Origin: Prevotella sp. | Lineage (GTDB): Bacteria; Bacteroidota; Bacteroidia; Bacteroidales; Bacteroidaceae | Direction of reading: 5' to 3' | Assembly (NCBI GenBank): GCA_017475265.1 | Contig: JAFVFY010000030.1 | Span: forward strand, 1 to 64,000 | Length of the DNA stretch: 64,000 nt | The notes under the pieces: generated by a model | Databases searched by the model: none | What the model was told of the DNA's origin: nothing | Seen by the model: the letters and a program-made list of their open reading frames with translations, nothing else | Program-made: the position numbers and the translations under genes | In this document: one piece after another, positions 52,487 through 59,744 of the stretch | Numbering within the stretch: position 1 is the first letter of the stretch | Layout of the letters: every line of letters begins with the position of its first letter

Positions 52487-52531
52487 GTTAAAACCTCGAC
52501 ATGACTTTGTGTTCCACATCAAGGTTTTAAC
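52487..52531 (-). terminator. Hairpin between the cluster's second secreted protein and the beta-helix gene
   Basis: Arms GTTAAAACCT and AGGTTTTAAC (52522-52531 and 52487-52496), 25-base loop, followed on the minus strand by CTTTTC. It is a likely partial terminator or mRNA-stabilising structure, splitting the long cluster into two expression levels. Confidence 0.6.
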
Positions 52532-52543
52532 AATCTTATTATG

Positions 52544-53974
52544 CTACTTCATTCTCCTTCCAGAGACATCATACTTCGTGCCGTTCTTCCTGATAAACAG
52601 CTGCTTGTTCTTTAGGAACTTGCCGTCCGTATCGGAACGCTGGGTGACATCGTCGATGCCCACGACCTCTGGATTGCGAGGGCCGGTGATGATGATGGGA
52701 AGGTATGTATTCTTTGACTTATTCCCGTTGAAATTAGACCATAGCGTCAGGTTCATCTTGCGGGGGAAAAGGCTGCCCTCCTCGATAGGAACGCTACTGG
52801 CTATGAGCATCGAGTCGGTGATGTTCTTCAGCGGAATCCTGAACTGATGCTGGTAGTTGAAGTGCTTGGTGGCCAGTGAGTCGTGGCTCAGCACAAGGGA
52901 GTCGCATACTAAGGGAATAGAAGAGCCTTTCTTGTGGACACCGAGGTCGTAGTAGTAGCGGAACGTGGGAACATTGTTGACGGTGGTCGTGATGTAGGGA
53001 TAGTCGAAGTCGAAACTGAGGGAGAGCAGGGCTTCCTCGTCTATGCTCAGGTCGTAGGTCTCCTTGTCGAGTTGCGACGTCACCCGCAGCGTGTCCTCTA
53101 CGTCAAACATGTAGTTGAAGCCATTGTCCTCGCCCAGCTTGTCCCAGTCAGAATCGATGATCAGCCGATACTTGCCTAATTGGGGCTTCTCGACCGAGAC
53201 AACGACGCTGTCGCGATGGGCGATGAGGGTCTTGTCCAGGTCGGTGAACTTGACGGTATGCTGCGCTTCGGCAATCGTTTCTCCCTTGGCGGTCTTGGCC
53301 TCCTCTAAGGTAATCTTGCCGAGATAATCCAGTTTGTAGGGGCATTGCTCCGTACCCTTATAGATGGTTGCGGGGTCGTAAGGATAGCCCGTGTTGAAAT
53401 AGGCCGTGGCTTTGAGTGGCTTTCCTGTTGTCACGAAACTGGAATTGGTCAATAAGCGCAGCGACGGAATGTCCATGAAATCCACCGTATCCTTATGGAG
53501 CAGGTTACCCATGTTCTCTATACCTATTTTGACGGCATACCTCCCACCCAGTTCAATTGAATTGTACACAAGGGAACCGTATTGGGTTTCGTCAACGAAT
53601 GGAATGTCATTTAATACATCAGTAAATTCGCTGGCACCGTCCTTACCCTTAAACAGATTGTTGCCGTAGAGGTCGCGCATCTCAGCAACAAAACTGGGAT
53701 TCTCAGGGAGGGGAAATGACTCGGATGCTTTTTTGTAATCAAGAGAAAATAGCATTCTCTCCCTTCCTGCTATGTATTCATCATATTCCTGTTCTTTTGT
53801 AAATCCCATGTACGGAGTCCACAGGCCCGTCGTCCTTAGCGCTGCTATGATGGTCAGTCCCGGATAGTTGGCGTCCGTCATCCTCACAGAGTCGTTGGGA
53901 GTAAGCTTGCCGTCTGCCGATGCACTCGTGAAAAGAAAGGCAAACAGACATGAAAGAATAAATGTCTTTTTCAT
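52544..53974 (-). CDS. Secreted protein B of a duplicated pair, unknown
   Basis: A 476-aa exported protein (MKKTFILSCLFAFLFTSASA) of unknown function. It shares its design with the 461-aa protein encoded at 54578-55963: an early segment after the signal peptide, a central 'AYFNTGYPYDPATIYKGTEQ' (AFYNTGYPFDVTQFTGTEQ in the paralogue), 'SVEKPQLGKYRLIIDSD' (YEKPEPGEYLLNMTSE), 'DTLRVTSQLDKETYDLSIDE' and 'DFDYPYITTTVNNVPTFRYY' (MNYRYPYVQ...VPAVYIF). It ends in KNGTKYDVSGRRMK, a shortened form of the usual tail. Encoded 18 bp after a small lipoprotein with which it forms a unit. Beta-rich; no enzyme motif was recognised. Confidence 0.75.
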   Translation of the reverse strand: MKKTFILSCLFAFLFTSASADGKLTPNDSVRMTDANYPGLTIIAALRTTGLWTPYMGFTKEQEYDEYIAGRERMLFSLDYKKASESFPLPENPSFVAEMRDLYGNNLFKGKDGASEFTDVLNDIPFVDETQYGSLVYNSIELGGRYAVKIGIENMGNLLHKDTVDFMDIPSLRLLTNSSFVTTGKPLKATAYFNTGYPYDPATIYKGTEQCPYKLDYLGKITLEEAKTAKGETIAEAQHTVKFTDLDKTLIAHRDSVVVSVEKPQLGKYRLIIDSDWDKLGEDNGFNYMFDVEDTLRVTSQLDKETYDLSIDEEALLSLSFDFDYPYITTTVNNVPTFRYYYDLGVHKKGSSIPLVCDSLVLSHDSLATKHFNYQHQFRIPLKNITDSMLIASSVPIEEGSLFPRKMNLTLWSNFNGNKSKNTYLPIIITGPRNPEVVGIDDVTQRSDTDGKFLKNKQLFIRKNGTKYDVSGRRMK

Positions 53975-53992
53975 AATCTTCTTTTACAGTTT

Positions 53993-54529
53993 TTATTTCC
54001 ATCCAGTATTTACAATCTCGCCATTGGCGGTGTAGTCATAGCCGAACTTTACGAGGTCGCTGTTTTTGGCGAGCCAGGCCTCTACCCTGTCGCCCGACAG
54101 ACTGGTATATTTCAGGTCTTCTTTTATGACAATTTGACCCTTGGCGCCATTGGCACTTTCGCACCAGGTGCTGTATTCGTATCCGTAAGTGGCTTCGACC
54201 TTTTTAAGGCTGGCCACATCGACACCCGACTTCACATTGAAGAACAACCGTGCGCCAAGGTTGGCAGGGAGCGTCGCCTTGACGGTCTTCTTGAACGTGC
54301 TCTGTGTCAGCTTCTCGCTCTGTAACTTGCCGTTATCATAGTACTCGGCGGTGACGTCAAAGACTGCCAACGTCTCGTCGGAAGTGATCAACGTAAAGTC
54401 CAATACAGCTGTTGAGAACTGGCTGCCGTCGTTGCCCTTGTCGTCATCGTCATCACCACAAGATGAGAGTGCGACGCTTGTCATTGTCATGCAGATTAAG
54501 GCAACTGCGGCCATCATAAACTTTTTCAT
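53993..54529 (-). CDS. Small lipoprotein B of a duplicated pair
   Basis: A 178-aa lipoprotein (MKKFMMAAVALICMTMTSVA ending LSSC). The Cys is followed by GDDDDDKGND, an acidic run that in Bacteroidota acts as a surface-export signal. The mature part is beta-rich (TLITSDETLAVFDVTAEYYD; TVKATLPANLGARLFFNVK) without a recognised domain. The lipoprotein at 55979-56623 has the same signal, acidic run and general plan, and each precedes a paralogous secreted protein, so the pair was duplicated. TTAATTAA and AGTTTAA-type sequence is shared by the leaders of both lipoprotein genes. Confidence 0.8.
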   Translation of the reverse strand: MKKFMMAAVALICMTMTSVALSSCGDDDDDKGNDGSQFSTAVLDFTLITSDETLAVFDVTAEYYDNGKLQSEKLTQSTFKKTVKATLPANLGARLFFNVKSGVDVASLKKVEATYGYEYSTWCESANGAKGQIVIKEDLKYTSLSGDRVEAWLAKNSDLVKFGYDYTANGEIVNTGWK

Positions 54530-54577
54530 TTTCTTTACTCAGTTAAGTTAATTAATAGGTTAAACTAAAAAAATATC

Positions 54578-55963
54578 TTATCTTACGACCTTCACCCCAT
54601 TATGCACATAGATGCCCTTGCTGGCGGGGCTGCTCTTCAGTGTGCGTCCTTGCAGGTCGTACCATGCAGCTTCGGCATTGGTGTTGGCCCTTGTCTTTGC
54701 GCTTCTGATGCCTACCGTGGAAGGAATGTAGGTGAACGGTATGACGGTGCGGTACTGCACCTTGTCGTTGAAGAAGATGACCACCTCTGCCACTAAGTCC
54801 GTCTCAGCGGCGGGTGCTGTCTCCTGCGTCTCCAGTCCCTTCACCTCGATGTCGCCTTCCCAGTCAAGTGTCTGCTTGGCCAGTTCGGCGCCCTCTATCT
54901 TGCTCACTCCGCTCATGAGGGTGTCTGGCTTCATCCACTCATCTTCCTGCGGCTTTAGCACGTTGGTGAAGATATAGACGGCTGGCACTTTGTCGTTGCC
55001 CGAAGGCTGGACGTAGGGATAGCGGTAGTTCATGGTGAGGTGATAACGGAGGGCCGGGTCAGCGGCGACATCATAGACCGTCTGCGTCGGGGTGACGTTG
55101 GCGCGGAGCGTGTCGTTGACGCTGAAGGTGAACTGGCGGTTGGCATTGGGCAGCTCACATTCCGACGTCATATTCAGCAGGTATTCGCCCGGCTCGGGCT
55201 TCTCGTATGTCAGTTCCAGCGAGTCCATGGCAGCCACTAACGGCTCATCGGGATGGTAGAGGTCAAGAGTCTTTGACGATGATTTCAGCTCATTGGGCAC
55301 TGCATTGCCCTGCTCGTCAGGGGTAAGGGAGAAGAGCGTTAGCTTGGCCTGCTCGGTGCCGGTGAACTGTGTCACGTCGAAAGGATAGCCAGTATTGTAG
55401 AAGGCCCACATATCGACGTCGTGGCCTACGACGGTCATCGCCTTTCCAAAGCGTAGGCGTACGCTGGGGGCATCTATGACGGTGACTACCGAGTCCTTGT
55501 ACAGACTGAAATAGGGTATGTTCCAGCTGAGGTTGTACTGTCCGCCGCATACCACCGGCACTGATGTTTCGATGCTTTGAGCTGTCCGCATCATTTTCAT
55601 TTGTTTGAAGGTCTCGGGAATAATGACGCTGTCAACCTTATGGAACGCTTCACGTCCGTAGGCATCGGTGATTGTCATTTCAAGGTCTGCTCTCTCCGGA
55701 GTGTCGATGACTGCATCCTTCCTTTTCTTGTCAGCTACGACACCCCATTGATAAGAGAGGATGCCCGCCCGTAGTTCGTCGCCCGTATAAGACTCAGCTT
55801 GGAACAGATTGTCATACGTATGTTTCGTGAAGATGGTCTGACGAAACCTGAAATAGTAGTCGTCGGTCTCAGTCGTTTGGGCACTTCCCGTCATGGGAGC
55901 CAGCGACAGGCAGCAGGCTGCTGCCCACACCAGCATCTTCTTTCTCTTTTTCACAATTTCCAC
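54578..55963 (-). CDS. Secreted protein A of a duplicated pair, unknown
   Basis: A 461-aa exported protein (signal peptide around KKMLVWAAACCLSLAPMTGS), paralogue of the protein at 52544-53974 (shared blocks are listed there). It is beta-rich, with Ig-like strand spacing, and closes with AAWYDLQGRTLKSSPASKGI and YVHNGVKVVR, the full exported-protein tail. The start is a GTG: 55963 or, equally possible, 55954 (MKKRKKMLVWAA). It follows the lipoprotein gene by 15 bp. A structural or adhesive role at the surface is inference from the cluster. Confidence 0.75.
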   Translation of the reverse strand: MEIVKKRKKMLVWAAACCLSLAPMTGSAQTTETDDYYFRFRQTIFTKHTYDNLFQAESYTGDELRAGILSYQWGVVADKKRKDAVIDTPERADLEMTITDAYGREAFHKVDSVIIPETFKQMKMMRTAQSIETSVPVVCGGQYNLSWNIPYFSLYKDSVVTVIDAPSVRLRFGKAMTVVGHDVDMWAFYNTGYPFDVTQFTGTEQAKLTLFSLTPDEQGNAVPNELKSSSKTLDLYHPDEPLVAAMDSLELTYEKPEPGEYLLNMTSECELPNANRQFTFSVNDTLRANVTPTQTVYDVAADPALRYHLTMNYRYPYVQPSGNDKVPAVYIFTNVLKPQEDEWMKPDTLMSGVSKIEGAELAKQTLDWEGDIEVKGLETQETAPAAETDLVAEVVIFFNDKVQYRTVIPFTYIPSTVGIRSAKTRANTNAEAAWYDLQGRTLKSSPASKGIYVHNGVKVVR

Positions 55964-55978
55964 CTTTAATCTTTACAT

Positions 55979-56623
55979 TTACATTGAAATTTCAGCTTTT
56001 CCTGCGTTTAACCCATCAAGGGTGGAGAACATTTCCTCCAAGTGTGAGGTCTCAACACCCATGTAAGCGCTGATCTTCATGACCCCTGAATACCCGGACA
56101 TGGCCATGTCGGGGCTGTTCCCTGAGACGAGCTTGCAGGTGGAAAACACCACGGGCGTGATGATGTTGGCATATTGCGAAGTAAGCGTGTAGTCCTTCCT
56201 GGCTCTTGCAGTGCCGGCAAAGCTGATTTTCTTGCCTTCAGGAACGGTTATCTTGATGTTTTTCACGATGTACTTCTCAAATTCAGCCTTATTCACTCCA
56301 TTGCCGTCATCAACAGCGGCAGCAACAAGATCCGATTGTTTATGGTAGATTGTGCTTGCTTCTTGACTCAATGTCTCTGACTGGTCCCCGGCCTTCACTG
56401 TGACGGTGCTCTTCTTGCCGTCAGCGTCGGTGTACTCCACGTCAAGGTTGAAGAACTCAGCTGTGCATTTGTGCAAGATGGCGGTGACGGTCACCTCGTA
56501 GGTGTTGGGTGTTCTCTCGCTGCCCTTGTTGTTGTCGTCATCATCGTCACCACATGAGGTCACTACCATACTTGCGCCGCAGATAAGGATGGCGGCGAGC
56601 ATCCAGTTCATAAACTTTTTCAT
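55979..56623 (-). CDS. Small lipoprotein A of a duplicated pair
   Basis: A 214-aa lipoprotein (MKKFMNWMLAAILICGASMV ending TSC) with GDDDDDNNKGSE after the acylated Cys, an acidic surface-export signal. The mature part alternates beta strands (TVTAILHKCTAEFFNLDVEY; KNIKITVPEGKKISFAGTAR). It has the same plan as the lipoprotein at 53993-54529. First intact gene of the 18-kb surface cluster. A possible promoter (TACCTTTG, 56957-56950) lies about 330 bp upstream, beyond a decayed coding stretch. Confidence 0.8.
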   Translation of the reverse strand: MKKFMNWMLAAILICGASMVVTSCGDDDDDNNKGSERTPNTYEVTVTAILHKCTAEFFNLDVEYTDADGKKSTVTVKAGDQSETLSQEASTIYHKQSDLVAAAVDDGNGVNKAEFEKYIVKNIKITVPEGKKISFAGTARARKDYTLTSQYANIITPVVFSTCKLVSGNSPDMAMSGYSGVMKISAYMGVETSHLEEMFSTLDGLNAGKAEISM

Positions 56624-56671
56624 TCTTTTTTTGATTGTGTTAATTAATTAATAAGTTAAACTAAAATATGC

Positions 56672-56920
56672 CTACTTGCACTTGATGTCCTTGAACTGCC
56701 ATTCGGTAGCGGGTACAATGAAGTCAGTCTACGTCGAAGTGGTGGGAGTCGCCTTTGATGGATGCCTTGTCTTGAATGTACACACCGCAATGGGCATAAG
56801 GAACTTCCACCTCTATCTCGAGGTGTGTCTCCCTGTCTGGGCAAGCCACGCGCAAAATCCTCGTAGGCGTACTTTCCTTGTTCAAATAGAGAGGGTTCTC
56901 GCGTTCTTGAAGCTCTGCTC
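56672..56920 (-). pseudogene. Decayed C-terminal coding stretch upstream of the surface cluster
   Basis: In one frame about 62 codons read without stop: AELQERENPLYLNKESTPTR, then ILRVACPDRETHLEIEVEVP, then YAHCGVYIQDKASIKGDSHH and FDVD. Directly after the TGA, a second frame gives FIVPATEWQFKDIKCK and a stop at 56674-56672. Together they look like one protein end with a single frameshift. The family is not recognised; there is no start codon or signal peptide. Because a promoter lies upstream (56950), it may now be just the leader of the cluster mRNA. Confidence 0.4.
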
Positions 56921-56949
56921 AATTGGTAAAAATGGTTATTATTTGGCTA

Positions 56950-56957
56950 CAAAGGTA
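56950..56957 (-). promoter_or_regulatory. Possible promoter of the surface cluster
   Basis: TACCTTTG on the minus strand, with a TTTG 22 bases upstream (one base beyond the usual spacing). The next intact ATG is at 56623. Confidence 0.45.
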
Positions 56958-56959
56958 CA

Positions 56960-57600
56960 CAAACAAACCGAATCGTGCAAGGTCAAAATCGCCGCGAGCG
57001 AAGATTTTGCATTAGCTGAGACATTTTTGCATTAGCTGAGACTTTTTCCCGCCCTCAGATTCGCACATTAACGGATTTTCAACCTCAATTCACGAATTTT
57101 CGACATCGGAAACCGCCGAGAAAATGGAAAAAAACCGAGAGCACATCGAATAATATCCTTTCTTTCTATTTTAACACGAATGACCATGAATGACCACGCG
57201 CTCGGCCTTTGGACGCTTGCGTAGAGTAACGGAGCAAGAATTTTCATATAATAAATATCTTAGATTCTTTTTACCACAGATTTCGCAGATTTCACAGATT
57301 TTGGCTGCGCGTTAAAATGGGATTTTATTTCGATTACAGCAACTAACGTTGCGATTAGCTGCGCGAAGTAATCTGTGAAATCTACCAGAATCACGGCTTT
57401 AGCCGCTGTAATGGGAAAGACAATCCGTGAAATCTGTGAAATCTGTGGTCGTTTTATATATGCGAAAGTTGAATATTGAATTATATGGCTATTACATGTT
57501 AAACACTCTTGACCGCTGATATTTAGCCCGTTAGCTTTATTTGGTAATTATAAGTGTTTTATCCGCATACCGATTTTTTGGGGGAAACTTGCCCGATTTC
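56960..57600. other. Noncoding region with dispersed repeats
   Basis: About 640 bp without a gene, between the surface cluster and the AraC-type regulator. It contains a GCTCGGCCTTTGGACGCTTGCG..GAGCAAGAATT element (about 57190-57242), related to the insertions at 16917 and in the MFS gene, and the long inverted CAGATTTC repeat described separately. Both lie where regulatory DNA of two divergent transcription units would be expected. Confidence 0.6.
57273..57449. repeat. Long inverted repeat of the CAGATTTCACAGATT type
   Basis: Left arm 57273-57300 (ACCACAGATTTCGCAGATTT and on) and right arm 57422-57449 are reverse complements with two mismatches over 28 bp. Internally the unit GATTTCAC is tandemly repeated. 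The 120 bp between contains further partial copies (AATCTGTGAAATCT). Confidence 0.8.
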
Positions 57601-57613
57601 ACTGAAAAAGTAG

Positions 57614-57621
57614 TAATTTTG
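57614..57621 (+). promoter_or_regulatory. -7 promoter element of the AraC-type gene
   Basis: TAATTTTG, 31 bases before the ATG at 57653; no well-placed -33 TTTG. Confidence 0.5.
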
Positions 57622-57652
57622 CGGCGCAATTGCACGCAATAGTAAAAACGAT

Positions 57653-58759
57653 ATGCCAGAACAGATAACTCCATTGTCGATACTCTATCTCCAGCTCCAC
57701 GGTGCCGGAACTGCCGTGGCCGTAGTGCTGTTCCTCTATCTGCTGCTGTGTCGGGGCAAGGCTATCGCGCCCGAAATCACGCCTCCCGCACAACTGCGCC
57801 GCTGGGCAGCAGCATTATTCGGCATCATGGCCATGGCCCACGTCTGGTGGATACTGTTCTACACGTACTCTAACGACACCTGCTCGGTGATTTACGGGCT
57901 GCTCGTCGCTAACGACTGTATGGTGCTGCCCCCCGTCTTCGTCGGCACACTGCTGACCATGCTGCAGGACCGCCGCCGACCGCTGTGGCCCGTCATAATC
58001 GTCATGACGCCCTGCGCCGTCATCGCAGTGCTGCAAATCGCACTGCCATCCATCGACCTCACAACCCCGAACAAAATCTATGGGCTGGTCCTCATCGTGG
58101 CCTTCATTATATATATGGTGGTGGCCGTGAGACAATATGGGCGGTGGCTGCACGACAACTACGCCGACCTGGAGCACAAGGAGGTGTGGCTCAGCCTTAC
58201 GCTGCTCATCGGCCTCATGCTACTGCTCATGAGCTATGAATATACCGACAACTACGTGATGTCCACCATCGCCCACATCACCGGATTCCCGCTGGCGGGC
58301 CTCCTGCTGTGGCGCGTGGAGACACTGAAAGACCTGAGCACCGACAGCCACACCCCCTGCCCGGCCCAAAGGGACGCTTGCCCCACCGCCGACCCCTCTA
58401 CCAAGGTCGAGGATTCTCATATCGGCCAACTGCTGGCGAAGCACTGCGAGGACGCGCAGCTCTACCTGCAGACAGACCTGACCCTGTCGCAACTCTCGGC
58501 AGCCGTCGGTGTGAACCGATACTATCTCAGCCAGTATTTCGCCAGTCAGAACACAAGCTACTATGAATACATCCACGACCTTCGCGTCAGTCACTTCATA
58601 GCCCGCTACCGCGAGCTTGCCGCTGCACAGGAGTCCATCGTCGCCCAGCAGCTCGCCCAGGAGAGCGGCTACAGCAGCTATAGCACCTTCAGCACCGCCT
58701 TCAAGCAGCGCATGCACAAGAGCGTCACCGCCTGGATGCGCGAAGAGGGAACGGCATGA
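57653..58759 (+). CDS. Membrane-anchored AraC-family regulator
   Basis: A 368-aa protein with about seven membrane segments in the first 225 residues ('LHGAGTAVAVVLFLYLLL', 'WAAALFGIMAMAHVWWILFY', 'IYGLVLIVAFIIYMVVAV', 'VWLSLTLLIGLMLLLMSY'), a hydrophilic linker (about 230-265) and a C-terminal AraC/XylS DNA-binding domain. The latter has 'LTLSQLSAAVGVNRYYLSQYF' and SGYSSYSTFSTAFKQRMHKS. This layout is known from Bacteroidota, where the membrane part is thought to sense a signal while the HTH stays at the DNA. It lies between the surface cluster (divergent) and the xylanase unit (convergent), so either may be its target; this is inference. Confidence 0.9.
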   Translation: MPEQITPLSILYLQLHGAGTAVAVVLFLYLLLCRGKAIAPEITPPAQLRRWAAALFGIMAMAHVWWILFYTYSNDTCSVIYGLLVANDCMVLPPVFVGTLLTMLQDRRRPLWPVIIVMTPCAVIAVLQIALPSIDLTTPNKIYGLVLIVAFIIYMVVAVRQYGRWLHDNYADLEHKEVWLSLTLLIGLMLLLMSYEYTDNYVMSTIAHITGFPLAGLLLWRVETLKDLSTDSHTPCPAQRDACPTADPSTKVEDSHIGQLLAKHCEDAQLYLQTDLTLSQLSAAVGVNRYYLSQYFASQNTSYYEYIHDLRVSHFIARYRELAAAQESIVAQQLAQESGYSSYSTFSTAFKQRMHKSVTAWMREEGTA

Positions 58760-58873
58760 AACCGTGAAGGCCCAAATCTTTTCAAATCTTTCAAATTATT
58801 CTACCCCCCTCGCGCAGCCATTTGTTGGATTGAATAGATTTGTAAGATTTCTGCAACGCATGTTGCACTCCTT

Positions 58874-59644
58874 TTAGTAACGTTTATACGTCGGAAGCCG
58901 TATCGTATTTACTTCGATGATATAATCCTTCGATACACTGCCGTGGAAGGGGCTTTTGCCTGTGAATTCAACTCTGGCAGTGCCTGGGGCATCGTTATCA
59001 GAATAGCTGACGGCATATTCTGTATCCTTGGTGAGCAGCCTGCCATTGCAGACTACCGTGGGTTCTGGACATATTGCAGAGCCAATAAACGAATAACGGG
59101 TGCCTATCCCATCAATATTAGTGGTGGATTGGTCGATGAGGAAGATATCCTGATCAGAGTAGGTGATGGTTATCTTGGAGAAAGCGCCTGCGCCGATGGT
59201 ATTGCTAAACGTGTGGGTGTTCTCCACCACATCACCCCCCCAGTTGGACCCCGTGATGACCGATTGGTCGCTGTTGGTGGTAAATAACTCGGCGCTCCAA
59301 ATGTAGTAGTTCTGCGTGCCACCACCCACCGTGACGGTGACGTCGCCATCCACGCTGAGGGCGTTGCTGTTTTGGACGTAGATTTTCTTTTGTGAGCTGG
59401 CGAATGCTACAGTGATGCCATCTGCCAGAATGAAGCTGATGCTTTCGGTGCCGTCTGTCCACGACGAGGGATTGCAAGTGTAGTGTTGTTCACTCTTGCC
59501 TTCCTCATAGAAGTAGCCCTCAAACGTGGTGCCGGTCTGCGAACCGCTGAAGAGATATGTCTTGATGGTTTTGGCCCAGGCCGTGTTCGGCGTCCCTGCG
59601 AGGGCGCAGAGGGCGAGTAGAATGGTAAGGATATTCTGTTTCAT
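58874..59644 (-). CDS. Small secreted protein downstream of the xylanase gene
   Basis: A 256-aa exported protein (MKQNILTILLALCALAGTPN, cleavage near TAWA-KT) of unknown function. The N-terminal half is beta-rich ('YLFSGSQTGTTFEGYFYEEG', 'VTVTVGGGTQNYYIWSAELF'). The C-terminal 60 residues match the short Ig-like repeat often found in Bacteroidota surface proteins ('VVCNGRLLTKDTEYAVSYSD' and 'ARVEFTGKSPFHGSVSKDY'). ATG 59644 gives the proper signal peptide. A terminator-like hairpin (59666-59711) separates it from the xylanase gene 100 bp upstream, so co-expression would need read-through. It could be a carbohydrate-binding accessory. Confidence 0.65.
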   Translation of the reverse strand: MKQNILTILLALCALAGTPNTAWAKTIKTYLFSGSQTGTTFEGYFYEEGKSEQHYTCNPSSWTDGTESISFILADGITVAFASSQKKIYVQNSNALSVDGDVTVTVGGGTQNYYIWSAELFTTNSDQSVITGSNWGGDVVENTHTFSNTIGAGAFSKITITYSDQDIFLIDQSTTNIDGIGTRYSFIGSAICPEPTVVCNGRLLTKDTEYAVSYSDNDAPGTARVEFTGKSPFHGSVSKDYIIEVNTIRLPTYKRY

Positions 59645-59665
59645 ATTGCTGGTTAGATGCTTCAA

Positions 59666-59711
59666 AACTCCCGCAAACTGCCACGGGGAGGTGTTTTCGT
59701 TTGCGGGAGTT
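59666..59711 (-). terminator. Terminator after the xylanase-esterase gene
   Basis: Perfect 13-bp arms (AACTCCCGCAAAC at 59711-59699 on the minus strand and its complement at 59678-59666), 20-base loop, ending in GGGAGTTTTGA. Confidence 0.7.
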
Positions 59712-59744
59712 GGTGGTTTAAGGAAGCTTTGGCTATATATGTGC

